Positions 17,411 to 25,810 of a DNA stretch of 64,000 nt are shown here, in pieces. Positions within the stretch are counted from its first letter, which is position 1. Every line of letters begins with the position of its first letter. The stretch lies in assembly GCA_002402045.2 (NCBI GenBank), contig NVUX02000002.1, positions 1-64,000 of the forward strand, read 5' to 3'. The stretch is from Paracoccaceae bacterium (GTDB taxonomy: Bacteria; Pseudomonadota; Alphaproteobacteria; Rhodobacterales; Rhodobacteraceae). The position numbers were made by a program, and so were the translations under genes. The notes below the pieces were generated by a model. The model did no database searches and had not been told where the DNA came from. It saw nothing but the letters and a program-made list of their open reading frames with translations.

Positions 17411-18605
17411 CCTGTTGGCAGGCCCCGCACTGGCCGGCCCGATTACCGTAAGGCTAGACCTTGGCGGCAGCTTTGGCTGGGCCGAAGCCGATAGTATAGA
17501 CGCGCTTTTGGGCTTTGAAACCCAGCAAACGCTGGATTCTAAAGCACGGCTCATCTGGCAAGGCGGCGAGGGCGCGCTGCGTTTTGAGGCACAGGTGCTT
17601 TTGGGCTATCAGGCGGGAGATGCGGTGGGCTTTGCGGCGGCACTGGCGGGCATGTCGCCCTCGGCGCCGCCTGCGAGTTTCTTTGATCTAAGCACGGAGG
17701 TTTTCAGCGATTTCCGCCAAGCTATGACTATTGCCATCGACCGGCTGTCTGTCAGCTATGCCAGCCAGCGCTTTGTGCTCAAGCTCGGGCGGCAAGCGGT
17801 TACGTGGGGCAGCGGGATGGTGTTTCGCCCATCAGATATCATCGCGCCTTTTGCACCGAATGCGATAGATACCGCCTATAAACCGGGCGTAGATATGGCT
17901 TATGCGCAGCTGCTGTTTGATAGTGGCAACGATATTGAGGCCGTTTTTGTGCCCCGCCGCGCGGTGGCCGGCGGGCCATTGGCGTCGGAAGAGTCTACGC
18001 TGGCGCTCCGCAGTACGGTGCTCATTGGCGATTTTGACGGCACCGCCCTGTTGGCGCAAGACCACGGCGACACGCTGCTAACCCTCGGCCTAGGTGGGCC
18101 GGTGGGCGATGCCGCGTGGAACATAGAGCTTGGGCAGTGGTTTTTGGCGGATGGTAGCACAGCCATGAATATATTGGCGAATATCTCCAATAGTGGCACA
18201 ATAGGCGAGATGAACATCACCTATTTTGCCGAGTATTTCCACAATGGTTTTGGCGTGGATACCGCCACGCCGCTGGATGCCCTACCCACGGCACTTGCTG
18301 ACCGCCTCGCCACGGGGCAGCTCTTTAATATAGGGCAAGATTTTTTAGCGCTGGGCGCGCAGCTGGGGGTTTCGGCGGCGGTGACGATTTCTCCCAGTTT
18401 GATCGCCAGCCTGAATGATGGCAGCGTGTTTGTGGCGGTGCAAGCGGGGATATCCCTAAGTGATAACTTGGATGTTTCCCTGAATGCCGGCAAGGGTTTT
18501 GGGCCAAATGGCACAGAATTCGGCGGGCGTGAAACCTCGGCTGGGTCGGCGGTTTACCTTGGAGCGCCAACAAGCGTTGGTATAAATATCACACGGTATT
18601 TCTAG
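17379..18605 (+). CDS. Predicted outer-membrane beta-barrel protein
   Basis: The 408-residue protein starts with a clear Sec signal peptide (MEKLLAILAASLLAGPALA) and ends in RYF, the terminal aromatic residue used for beta-barrel assembly. In between are alternating amphipathic strands such as VLKLGRQAVTWGSG, with no membrane helices. It resembles DUF1302/porin-like barrels only in general character; I cannot name a family. The ATG lies 32 bases inside the end of the ABC ATPase gene, so it belongs to the operon and is probably the outer-membrane receptor or exit of the LolA-like/ABC line. Confidence 0.72.
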   Translation: MEKLLAILAASLLAGPALAGPITVRLDLGGSFGWAEADSIDALLGFETQQTLDSKARLIWQGGEGALRFEAQVLLGYQAGDAVGFAAALAGMSPSAPPASFFDLSTEVFSDFRQAMTIAIDRLSVSYASQRFVLKLGRQAVTWGSGMVFRPSDIIAPFAPNAIDTAYKPGVDMAYAQLLFDSGNDIEAVFVPRRAVAGGPLASEESTLALRSTVLIGDFDGTALLAQDHGDTLLTLGLGGPVGDAAWNIELGQWFLADGSTAMNILANISNSGTIGEMNITYFAEYFHNGFGVDTATPLDALPTALADRLATGQLFNIGQDFLALGAQLGVSAAVTISPSLIASLNDGSVFVAVQAGISLSDNLDVSLNAGKGFGPNGTEFGGRETSAGSAVYLGAPTSVGINITRYF

Positions 18606-18806
18606 GAAAAAGCGTCCCGCTCCCGCTCTTCGGTTGGGCCTGGCCTCGCTATGCTCGGTGGCGGCGCGGCAGGCGTGGCGCTGCTTTTTGAGGTTATACG
18701 CGCGCCGCCCTTCGACCTCGGCGCTTGTTACTGGCGCACATGGTGCAATGCGGCGCGGGTATGCCCTTGCAACACGCACAAAGGTTGCCGCGAAGCGAGA
18801 CAATGG
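18606..18806. other. GC-rich intergenic spacer with a dispersed repeat
   Basis: The 201 bases between the convergent barrel and DMT genes show no credible gene. Bases 18750-18783 resemble 50985-51018: an identical 11-base block, an 11-base variable stretch of equal length, and a block matching at 10 of 12 bases. This suggests an extragenic repeat family. Confidence 0.4.
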
Positions 18807-19613
18807 TTAGGCTGAGATACTGGCTAAGGTCATCAGAACAACACCGGCGGCCACAACCCCTGAGGCCAGCAGCCTGAGTTTCCACGGGCGCTCGCCTAGC
18901 CACAGCATGCCGATAAGCGCGGCAAACACGACGGATGTTTCCCGTAGGGTTGAAACCATAGCCAATGGAGAGAAAGACTTGGCGTAAATTACTAGGCCAT
19001 AGGCCACGGCTGAAATAAGGCCGCCGAGCAGGCCCATAAACAATGTTTTTCGGGAAATCTGCCGGACACTCCGCCCTAATCGCATAAAAACCACGCCCGC
19101 CACGATAATTTCAGCGATAAACAGCCAGCCGATATAGCCGCGCTCGGTGCCAGCCAGGCGCACGCCTAGGCCGTCTACCAGCGAATAACTGGCGATCATC
19201 AGGCCCGTGGCCATGGCCGTAAGCACCACAATTGGTGGCGTTTTACCTGAGAAAATATTACCGGATAGCAAAAATATCCCGCCTGAGGTCACCAGCACGC
19301 CGAGCCACGCCAGCGGCGGCAGGCTTTCGCCCGCAAATACTTGCGCACCAACGGCCACAAGCACAGGGGCCATGCCCCGCGCGATGGGATAAACATGGCT
19401 GAGATCACCCAGCCGATAGCTATGAAAAAGCAGGAAATAATAGCCAAAGTGGATAACGGTTGAGGCCGCGATATAGCCCCAGCTTTCAACAGCGGGCAGT
19501 GGTGCACCAGCGGCCAAAGCCACCCCAAGCACCACATGCCCAGCCGAAATCAGCCCCATTATGGCCAGTCGATCATCGCTGGCTTTCACCAGCGCATTCC
19601 ACAGCGCGTGCAA
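18807..19613 (-). CDS. EamA/DMT-superfamily transporter
   Basis: This is a ten-helix EamA-type permease with two internally related halves; the end of helix 1 reads LHALWNALVKAS and the second repeat ends in FAALIGMLWLGERPW. The only conventional start is TTG at 19613, giving 268 residues, but that would cut off most of helix 1. The frame stays open for 14 more codons back to an ATA that overlaps the phnX TAA, and those codons encode ISGFALTIVLSAAV, a natural helix. It follows phnX directly, so export or uptake related to phosphonate use is possible but unproven. Confidence 0.82.
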   Translation of the reverse strand: MHALWNALVKASDDRLAIMGLISAGHVVLGVALAAGAPLPAVESWGYIAASTVIHFGYYFLLFHSYRLGDLSHVYPIARGMAPVLVAVGAQVFAGESLPPLAWLGVLVTSGGIFLLSGNIFSGKTPPIVVLTAMATGLMIASYSLVDGLGVRLAGTERGYIGWLFIAEIIVAGVVFMRLGRSVRQISRKTLFMGLLGGLISAVAYGLVIYAKSFSPLAMVSTLRETSVVFAALIGMLWLGERPWKLRLLASGVVAAGVVLMTLASISA

Positions 19614-19651
19614 TACTGCCGCGCTGAGGACTATTGTGAGGGCAAAGCCGC

Positions 19652-20500
19652 TTATGGCTTTTCGCCGCGCGCAAGGCGGGCGTTGATATCTTCAACCACC
19701 GCAGGAAGCTCGATCAGGCTGTCGATCACATAATGCGCGCCGGCCTCTTCCAGAATCTTGCGGGTTTTTGCCATGCGTGCTGCAATATTGGCTTCTGAAA
19801 GCGTGGCTTCCTCGTCCAGCGTGTTGATATTCATATAGTTCGAATACCGCACCAGCCCAACGCCCCAGCAACCGGCATTCATGGCTTCGCCAATGCCCGA
19901 GACCGTGTCATCACATTTCACCACAGATTTGATCTCGTCGATGCCGAGCAGATCAAGGTTTTTGTAAACCATATGTGGCGATGGGCGCGCGCCGTTCAGC
20001 ACTTCGTCACCGGCTACGGTGGCGTCTGGCGTAATGCCTTGTTTGATAACGTCTGCGAGCAGCACATCAACCATCACACGGGTGAAGCCGGTGGATACGC
20101 CAATTTTAATGCCTTGCGCCTGCATGTCGTTGCAAACCTTCTTAACACCTGGCAGCAAGGCGGTATATTTCGGCAGGCATTCCAGCTGTGCCGGCACAAA
20201 ATCAGCAAACATCGCGTCTACATCGGCTTGTGTTGGCGGGGTGCCTTTAATAGCTTCCCAGCGCGCAGCGATCACCGGATCCTGCGTGAGTTTCTGGATA
20301 TGGATATCTTTGCGCAAGCCCATCGGGCCACGGGCTTCTTCCATCGAAATTTCGACGCCTTGGTTTTTGAAAACCTCTACAAAAACAACGGCAGGGGCAA
20401 TCACGTATGCATCTGCAAGCGTGCCGCTCCAGTCCAGCACAAGGGCTTGGACTTTACCGCGATAGGTGCGGGCGAAGGTGTAGTTTCCGAATTGGCTCAT
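19652..20500 (-). CDS. phnX: Phosphonoacetaldehyde hydrolase
   Basis: PhnX splits phosphonoacetaldehyde into acetaldehyde and phosphate. The 282-residue HAD-family protein has the nucleophile motif ALVLDWSGTLADAY near residues 16-29, followed by the cap segment MGLRKDIHIQKL whose lysine forms the Schiff base. The acidic C-terminal motif KCDDTVSGIGEAMNAGCWGVG completes the family pattern. It lies 26 bases after phnW and completes the two-step 2-aminoethylphosphonate pathway. Confidence 0.96.
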   Translation of the reverse strand: MSQFGNYTFARTYRGKVQALVLDWSGTLADAYVIAPAVVFVEVFKNQGVEISMEEARGPMGLRKDIHIQKLTQDPVIAARWEAIKGTPPTQADVDAMFADFVPAQLECLPKYTALLPGVKKVCNDMQAQGIKIGVSTGFTRVMVDVLLADVIKQGITPDATVAGDEVLNGARPSPHMVYKNLDLLGIDEIKSVVKCDDTVSGIGEAMNAGCWGVGLVRYSNYMNINTLDEEATLSEANIAARMAKTRKILEEAGAHYVIDSLIELPAVVEDINARLARGEKP

Positions 20501-20526
20501 GGGTTTGATCCTTTGTTTGAGACAGG

Positions 20527-21696
20527 TTATTCTTTTGCAGCCAGTTTGGCGCGTTCTATTAAAGCGGATTGCGGCGGACTGGCGTCATTGACGCCAAGCG
20601 TTGCGAGGGATTCTCCGGCGGCTTGCACTACGCGGTGCATAATGGCAGCGTCCATGCGGCCAATGCAGCCAATACGGAAGCTTTCGGCCACCGTAAGTTT
20701 TCCGGGGTAAATAATGAAGCCTTTTTGTTTCATCAGCTCATAAAAGCGGGTGAAATCAAAGGCCGGGCTGGCGGGGCAAAAAAACGTAACGATGATGGGC
20801 GAAAGCCAGTCATCCACTAGCAAGGTTTCAAAGCCAAGCGCGCGCATGCCCGCCACCACCACGTCTCGGTTTTCAGTGTAGCGCGCATTGCGGCCCGCCA
20901 CGCCGCCCTCGGCCTCGTGGGCCTTTAGCGCCTCCAGAAAGGCCACCACTGCATGGGTGGGCGGGGTAAAACGCCACTGGCCGGTTTTGTTCATTGTGGC
21001 CCACTGCGCATGCACATCAAGCGAAAGCGAATGGCTGCGGCCCTTGGCGGCCTCCAGCTCTGAAATCCGCGCGATAATAAAGCCAAAGCCCGGCACGCCC
21101 TCAATGCATTTATTGGCCGAAGACACCAGCGCGGCATAGCGCACGCCGGTTAGCGGAATGGCCCCGAAGGCGCTCATACTATCGACCAAAAGCGTCCGGC
21201 CCTCGGCAGCCACCGCGTCAGAAATTTCCTTAAGCGGGTTTAAAATACCGGAGCTGGTTTCGCAATGCACGGCCACCACATGGGTGATCGCGGCGTCGGC
21301 TTGTAAGGCGGCGCTAATTTCAGCGCCCCGTGGCGGCAGATAATCGCCTTTGTTTATAACCGTATGCGCGCGGCCCAGATAGGCCAATGTTTCGGCGATG
21401 CGCTGGCCGTAGGCTCCATTGCTCAGCACCAGCACTTTGCCGTTTTTAGGCACAAAGCTGCCAAGCATCGCTTCTACTGAAAACGTGCCGCTGCCTTGCA
21501 TTGGCACACAATCATAGCCCTCAGGCGCATCGAGCATAGCCAGTAAGCGCGTGCGAATTTCAAGCGTAACAGCGCGAAATTCTTCGTCCCAGCTGCCCCA
21601 GTCTCGCAACATGGCGCGCTTGACTGCTTCCGAGGTCGTGAGCGGCCCTGGGGTCAGCAGAAATGGCTCATTTAAGGCGGGGTTAGGGAAGGGCAT
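20527..21696 (-). CDS. phnW: 2-aminoethylphosphonate-pyruvate transaminase
   Basis: PhnW transfers the amino group of 2-aminoethylphosphonate to pyruvate, giving phosphonoacetaldehyde and alanine. The 389-residue class V aminotransferase opens with the family motif LLTPGPLTTS and has the PLP lysine in SSANKCIEGVPGFGF. It is the first gene of a phnW-phnX unit that leads into a DMT transporter. A LysR gene is divergently transcribed upstream and is the likely regulator. Confidence 0.96.
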   Translation of the reverse strand: MPFPNPALNEPFLLTPGPLTTSEAVKRAMLRDWGSWDEEFRAVTLEIRTRLLAMLDAPEGYDCVPMQGSGTFSVEAMLGSFVPKNGKVLVLSNGAYGQRIAETLAYLGRAHTVINKGDYLPPRGAEISAALQADAAITHVVAVHCETSSGILNPLKEISDAVAAEGRTLLVDSMSAFGAIPLTGVRYAALVSSANKCIEGVPGFGFIIARISELEAAKGRSHSLSLDVHAQWATMNKTGQWRFTPPTHAVVAFLEALKAHEAEGGVAGRNARYTENRDVVVAGMRALGFETLLVDDWLSPIIVTFFCPASPAFDFTRFYELMKQKGFIIYPGKLTVAESFRIGCIGRMDAAIMHRVVQAAGESLATLGVNDASPPQSALIERAKLAAKE

Positions 21697-21776
21697 GGGC
21701 GGCTCCTTTGCCGTGGATATGGCCTGACTATTGCGCCGAAAAATATGTTTGTAAAATCGTTATAAAAGATCTACAT

Positions 21777-21791
21777 ATAAGCTAAGCTTAT
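21777..21791. promoter_or_regulatory. Perfect palindrome in the phnW-lysR intergenic region
   Basis: ATAAGCT-a-AGCTTAT is a 15-base perfect palindrome ending 11 bases before the lysR ATG in the divergent promoter region. It contains a T-N11-A pattern as used by LysR regulators, so it may be an autoregulatory operator. Confidence 0.5.
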
Positions 21792-21802
21792 GGAATGAAT
21801 AA

Positions 21803-22666
21803 ATGCGTTACGCCCAACTTCGTGCTTTTCACTTTGTCGCCACTTATGGCGGATTTTCACGTGCAGCAGAGGCGCTTTTCCTGACCCAGCCAGCGATTTC
21901 GGACCAAGTGCGCAAGCTTGAAGATGCCTATGATATTCTGTTATTTGACCGTGTTAAACGGCAGGTACAGCTCACCCAGAAAGGCACCGAGCTGCTGGAA
22001 ATAACCAACCGCATGTTTGACGCTGAAGCGCAAGCACTGGATTATCTTAATGAATACCGCGCGTTAGAGGCTGGCACCCTGCGGCTGGTGGTGGATTCAG
22101 CCTACCATGTCACCCCCATTCTAAAAGCTTTTCAGGCGCGGTATCCGGCGATAATTATTTCGCTGCGCGTGGGGAACTCGGAAGAGGTGACCAAGGCTTT
22201 GCAGGATTATTCTGCCGATATCGGGGTGCTGGGGGAGCTCTCTGCTGTGAGCAAATTTGAGGTGCTGCCATTGGGGGAATCCCCGCTAATTGCGTTTGCG
22301 GCCAAGGCCGGTGTTTTTGGTAAAAAGGTGAGGATGAGCTATGCGGAGTTGGCGGAGGCCCCGCTGGTGATGCGCGAACAAGGCTCAAAAACCAGGCAAA
22401 AACTGGAGGCGGCGGCGGGGCGTGCGCTGGTGCCTTCTATTGTGGCCGAAGGGCGGGAAGCCGTGCGGGAAATTGTGGCCGCAGGCAATGGTATTGGCTT
22501 TGTTTCAACCGCGGAATTTGGGCAGGACGCGCGTTTACGCCCAATCAGCCTGCCCAGCCCAGCTCTCCTCATGCAAGAATCTCTGATTTGCATAAAAGCG
22601 CGGCGAGAGCGAAGGCTGATAAAGGCCTTTATGCAGATGGCCGCGACCTACAGTGCTTCGCGGTGA
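21803..22666 (+). CDS. LysR-family regulator next to phnWX
   Basis: The 287-residue protein has the N-terminal LysR helix-turn-helix (AFHFVATYGGFSRAAEALFL, then TQPAISDQVRKLE) followed by a substrate-binding domain. It is transcribed away from phnW across a 106-base promoter region with a palindrome, the standard arrangement for a LysR activator of a catabolic operon. The likely inducer is 2-aminoethylphosphonate or an intermediate. This role is inferred from context. Confidence 0.88.
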   Translation: MRYAQLRAFHFVATYGGFSRAAEALFLTQPAISDQVRKLEDAYDILLFDRVKRQVQLTQKGTELLEITNRMFDAEAQALDYLNEYRALEAGTLRLVVDSAYHVTPILKAFQARYPAIIISLRVGNSEEVTKALQDYSADIGVLGELSAVSKFEVLPLGESPLIAFAAKAGVFGKKVRMSYAELAEAPLVMREQGSKTRQKLEAAAGRALVPSIVAEGREAVREIVAAGNGIGFVSTAEFGQDARLRPISLPSPALLMQESLICIKARRERRLIKAFMQMAATYSASR

Positions 22667-22738
22667 AAACCGCTATGCACGGGTGACATCGGCCCGCGCC
22701 TCGCTTATGTTGCGCTAAAGCGAAAAAAGGGCGGCGCG

Positions 22739-24115
22739 ATGATGGATCAACTCAGTAATTTCCCGGCAGAAGACGATTATGGCCTTAATTTATCCTTGGT
22801 TGAAGCCGTGCTTGAAACCGTTGAGCAAGGCTCGCAGCAACAGCTTTTAAGCTTGCTGGAGCCGCTGCACGGCGCCGATATTGCCGACATTTTGGAGCAG
22901 ATAAGCCCCAGCGAGCGGGAAGCCATGCTCACCTTGTGGGGCCGGGAAATTGATGCCGAGGTGCTTTCAGAGCTGGAAGAAGGCATTCGCGACGAGGTCA
23001 TGCGCGACCTGCCGGATGACCTGCTGGCGCAAGCGGTGCGTGAGCTTGAAACCGACGATGTGGTTTACTTGGTTGAGGATCTTAAAGAACCCCAGCAGGA
23101 AAAACTGCTGGAAAAGCTGGATGTTGTTGATCGGATCGCGGTTGTACAGGCGCTGAGCTATAAAGAGGACACCGCAGGGCGCTTGATGCAGCGCGAGGTG
23201 GTTGTGGCCCCCGAACACTGGAAAGTGGGCGATATTATTGACTATATGCGCCGCGCAGAAAACCTGCCAGAGAGCTTTTATGACGTTATTGTGGTTAACC
23301 CGCTCATGCACCCTGTAGGGGAGGTTCGCCTTGCCACCATTATGGGCGCGGGCCGCGAGGCGCCAATATCGGATTTAATGGAAAAGGATTTCCGCACCAT
23401 TCCGGTGGATCAGGATATCGAAGACGTGGCGTATGCCTTTAACCAATATCATATGGTGAGCGCGCCGGTGGTAGACCTTGAGGGGCGGCTGGTTGGGGCC
23501 ATCACTATTGATGATGCCATGGAAGTGCTGGAAGACGAGGTTGAGGAAGACATGAACCGCCTTGCGGGTGTAGGGGATGAAGACCTGACGGATAAGGTTT
23601 GGCGGATCACCAAGGCGCGGTTTCCGTGGTTGGCTGTAAATCTTGTAACCTCGATTTTAGCTTCGATCGTTATTGCGCAGTTCACCGATGTGATCGAGGC
23701 GATTGTGGCGTTGGCAGTGCTGCTGCCCATTGTGGCTTCGATGGGCGGCAATGCCGCAACCCAAACGCTGACAGTTGCGGTGCGCGCCATTGCCACGCAT
23801 GACCTTACCCCCTCAAATGCCATGCGCATTGTGCTGCGTGAAACCCTTGTGGGGCTTGTTAATGGCTTGGTATTTGCGGTGATAATCGGCTTTGTGGGTG
23901 CCTTTTGGTTTGAGAACCCGATGCTGGGTGTGGTGCTGGGGCTGGCCATGATCGCCAATCTATTCGTGGCTGGGATGGCGGGCATTTTGGTGCCCATTAC
24001 GCTGGATAAACTCGGGGCAGACCCCGCGCTGGCGTCGGGTGCATTTGTGACCACGGTGACAGATATCGTGGGCTTCTTTTCGTTTCTTGGCTTGGCGGCG
24101 CTCATGCTTGTGTAA
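22739..24115 (+). CDS. mgtE: Magnesium transporter MgtE
   Basis: The 458-residue protein has the MgtE architecture: an N-terminal helical superhelix domain (LEPLHGADIADILEQISPSE), a pair of CBS domains in the middle (ISDLMEKDFRTIPVDQDIED), and five C-terminal membrane helices with the pore motif PIVASMGGNAATQTLTV. MgtE is a magnesium-gated Mg2+ channel of the inner membrane. The start is ATGATG at 22739. I see no magnesium riboswitch in the 72-base gap upstream. Confidence 0.95.
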   Translation: MMDQLSNFPAEDDYGLNLSLVEAVLETVEQGSQQQLLSLLEPLHGADIADILEQISPSEREAMLTLWGREIDAEVLSELEEGIRDEVMRDLPDDLLAQAVRELETDDVVYLVEDLKEPQQEKLLEKLDVVDRIAVVQALSYKEDTAGRLMQREVVVAPEHWKVGDIIDYMRRAENLPESFYDVIVVNPLMHPVGEVRLATIMGAGREAPISDLMEKDFRTIPVDQDIEDVAYAFNQYHMVSAPVVDLEGRLVGAITIDDAMEVLEDEVEEDMNRLAGVGDEDLTDKVWRITKARFPWLAVNLVTSILASIVIAQFTDVIEAIVALAVLLPIVASMGGNAATQTLTVAVRAIATHDLTPSNAMRIVLRETLVGLVNGLVFAVIIGFVGAFWFENPMLGVVLGLAMIANLFVAGMAGILVPITLDKLGADPALASGAFVTTVTDIVGFFSFLGLAALMLV

Positions 24116-24147
24116 CGCTGTGGAAAAGCATGTTTGCGGGAGGATAT

Positions 24148-24615
24148 ATGACTGAAAATTCAAACTTCAGGCCGGTGGATGATGAGGCCCGCGACATTGC
24201 GCAATCGCTATTGTTGGAGGCGCGCTTTGGGGCGCTTGGGGTTATGCTGGAGGGCGCGCCATTTGTAACCCGCATCGCCCTCAGTGCTGATGCAGAAATT
24301 ATTTCTTTGGTTTCAACGCTCGCCCAGCATACCTCAGCACTGAAAGCCAACCCGCGCTGCTCGCTTTTGATTGGTGAGCCGGGCGCAAAGGGGGACCCGC
24401 TAACTCATCCTCGCCTTACGCTTCAAGCCGACGCGCAGATTATTGGACGTGATGAGAACCTGCGAGATAGCTGGTTAAAAACTCACCCCAAAGCCAAGCT
24501 CTATATCGACTTTGGAGATTTTGGCTTTGTGCGGTTTCAAGTGCGCGCGGGGTTTCTCAATGGTGGGTTTGGCTATGCGTGCCAGTTGAGCGCAATAGAT
24601 TTAGGCCTTATTTAA
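24148..24615 (+). CDS. HugZ-like / pyridoxamine-phosphate-oxidase-fold protein
   Basis: The 155-residue protein has the split-barrel flavin-binding fold: LLEARFGALGVMLEGAPFVT at the N-terminus, the SLLIGEPGAKGDPLTHPRLT strand pair, and a central SALKANPRC. The family includes HugZ haem oxygenases and FMN-dependent oxidases; this one lacks the usual C-terminal DUF2470 domain of HugZ. I chose the ATG at 24148 because GGGAGG precedes it at a normal distance. It follows mgtE closely and may be co-transcribed. Confidence 0.75.
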   Translation: MTENSNFRPVDDEARDIAQSLLLEARFGALGVMLEGAPFVTRIALSADAEIISLVSTLAQHTSALKANPRCSLLIGEPGAKGDPLTHPRLTLQADAQIIGRDENLRDSWLKTHPKAKLYIDFGDFGFVRFQVRAGFLNGGFGYACQLSAIDLGLI

Positions 24616-24834
24616 GAATGGCCACGGGCAATGTATAGGCCGCCATTATAGCTATGTGTCAGCTATATTATTAGAGCAACGTGATGCCATCACCACAATT
24701 GAATGCGGGCCACTATGAGTGGGCAAATAGGTGGAGGGTTCCGTTACGTCATGCTTAAATACGTATTATTAGTGTGTTTATTTGCGCGCATTGGAAGTAA
24801 GCTGTTACTTACTAGTAATTATTTGATGAGTAAA

Positions 24835-25743
24835 ATGATGAATATCCAGTTTTCAAAACGGCTGAGCCGCACCGTTGTTTATGTAGCTTTAGCGCTTTCA
24901 ATAAGCGCCCCATTTGGCGCTCAGGCACAAAGCCTGAATGCAAATGAAGCCAAAACCCGCCTAAATATTGCAGGCCGTGAGCGTATGTTGATTCAGCGGG
25001 TGGTCAAATCGGCATGTTTCTCATCGCTTGGGATAGAGCGCATGGTGTATCGCTCAGCGCTGGTAGCTTCACAAAGCCTGTTTGTAGGCTCTCTCAATGC
25101 CTTGCAAAATGGGGATTCCGAGTTTGGTTTGAGCAAGGAGCGCTCTGCCACCCTTTTGGAGAAACTTGCTGATATTTCATCGAATTGGACCACGTTATCC
25201 ACTTTGGCAGATAGGGCGACATCCCCCGAAGGTATTTCAACCGACACACTCGCGAACCTTGATGCTCTTGGGCTTGATCTTTTGGATGACGCAAACTCCA
25301 TAGTGCAGGGTGTTTCACAAATTTATGGCGAACAGCTAGATGACTTGCCGCTGATCATTTCAATTTCCATAGATATTGCAGGGCGCCAGCGTATGCTGAC
25401 CCAGAAAATGGCGAAGGAATTTTGCCTGATTGACGCGGGGGTGGCACCGTTTGAAAATCGGAGCAACCTTACCGAGACAATGGACATTTTTAATACTACA
25501 TTGGTTGGGCTACAAAACGGCTTGCCCGGTATGGTCATTCCAGCCCCTAACTACGATATTAGGCATAAACTGCGCGAAGTAGCCAGCCGCTGGGTGCCGA
25601 TTGAAGGCGTATTGCGGACCGTGGCAAATGGCGGCGAGATTACGGATGATGACCGAGCAGCCGTGGTTAATAACATGGAAGCGGTGCTGAAGGCGATGAA
25701 CGAAGCCGTGCAAATGTATGAGTATATAAACGCCGCGCCGTAA
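24835..25743 (+). CDS. Secreted protein with two PilJ-type sensor domains
   Basis: The protein begins with a signal peptide (FSKRLSRTVVYVALALSISA, then PFGAQAQ) and contains two related helical modules. Each is marked by an AGRERMLIQRVVKSAC-like motif: about residues 43-60 and AGRQRMLTQKMAKEFC in the second half. This is the PilJ / type IV pili methyl-accepting N-terminal domain, found in nitrate and pilus sensors. There is no membrane anchor or signalling domain after it, so it is a stand-alone periplasmic binding protein. Start is ATG 24835 or 24838; a longer frame from 24703 would put unlikely sequence before the signal peptide. Confidence 0.72.
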   Translation: MMNIQFSKRLSRTVVYVALALSISAPFGAQAQSLNANEAKTRLNIAGRERMLIQRVVKSACFSSLGIERMVYRSALVASQSLFVGSLNALQNGDSEFGLSKERSATLLEKLADISSNWTTLSTLADRATSPEGISTDTLANLDALGLDLLDDANSIVQGVSQIYGEQLDDLPLIISISIDIAGRQRMLTQKMAKEFCLIDAGVAPFENRSNLTETMDIFNTTLVGLQNGLPGMVIPAPNYDIRHKLREVASRWVPIEGVLRTVANGGEITDDDRAAVVNNMEAVLKAMNEAVQMYEYINAAP

Positions 25744-25810
25744 CGGTGGCGGCGCGGTGAGGGCAGTGTTTTTGGCGGCCTTCTGCCCGCGCCGCGCTGA
25801 GGCGTTGCCC

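Noticed and set aside
18456-18803. Minus-strand frame of 115 codons overlapping the barrel gene
   Set aside because: Mostly antisense to a well supported gene; the rest is the intergenic repeat.
25744-25810. GC-rich inverted repeat after the PilJ-type gene
   Set aside because: Interrupted stem with a long loop and no T-run; not counted as a terminator.
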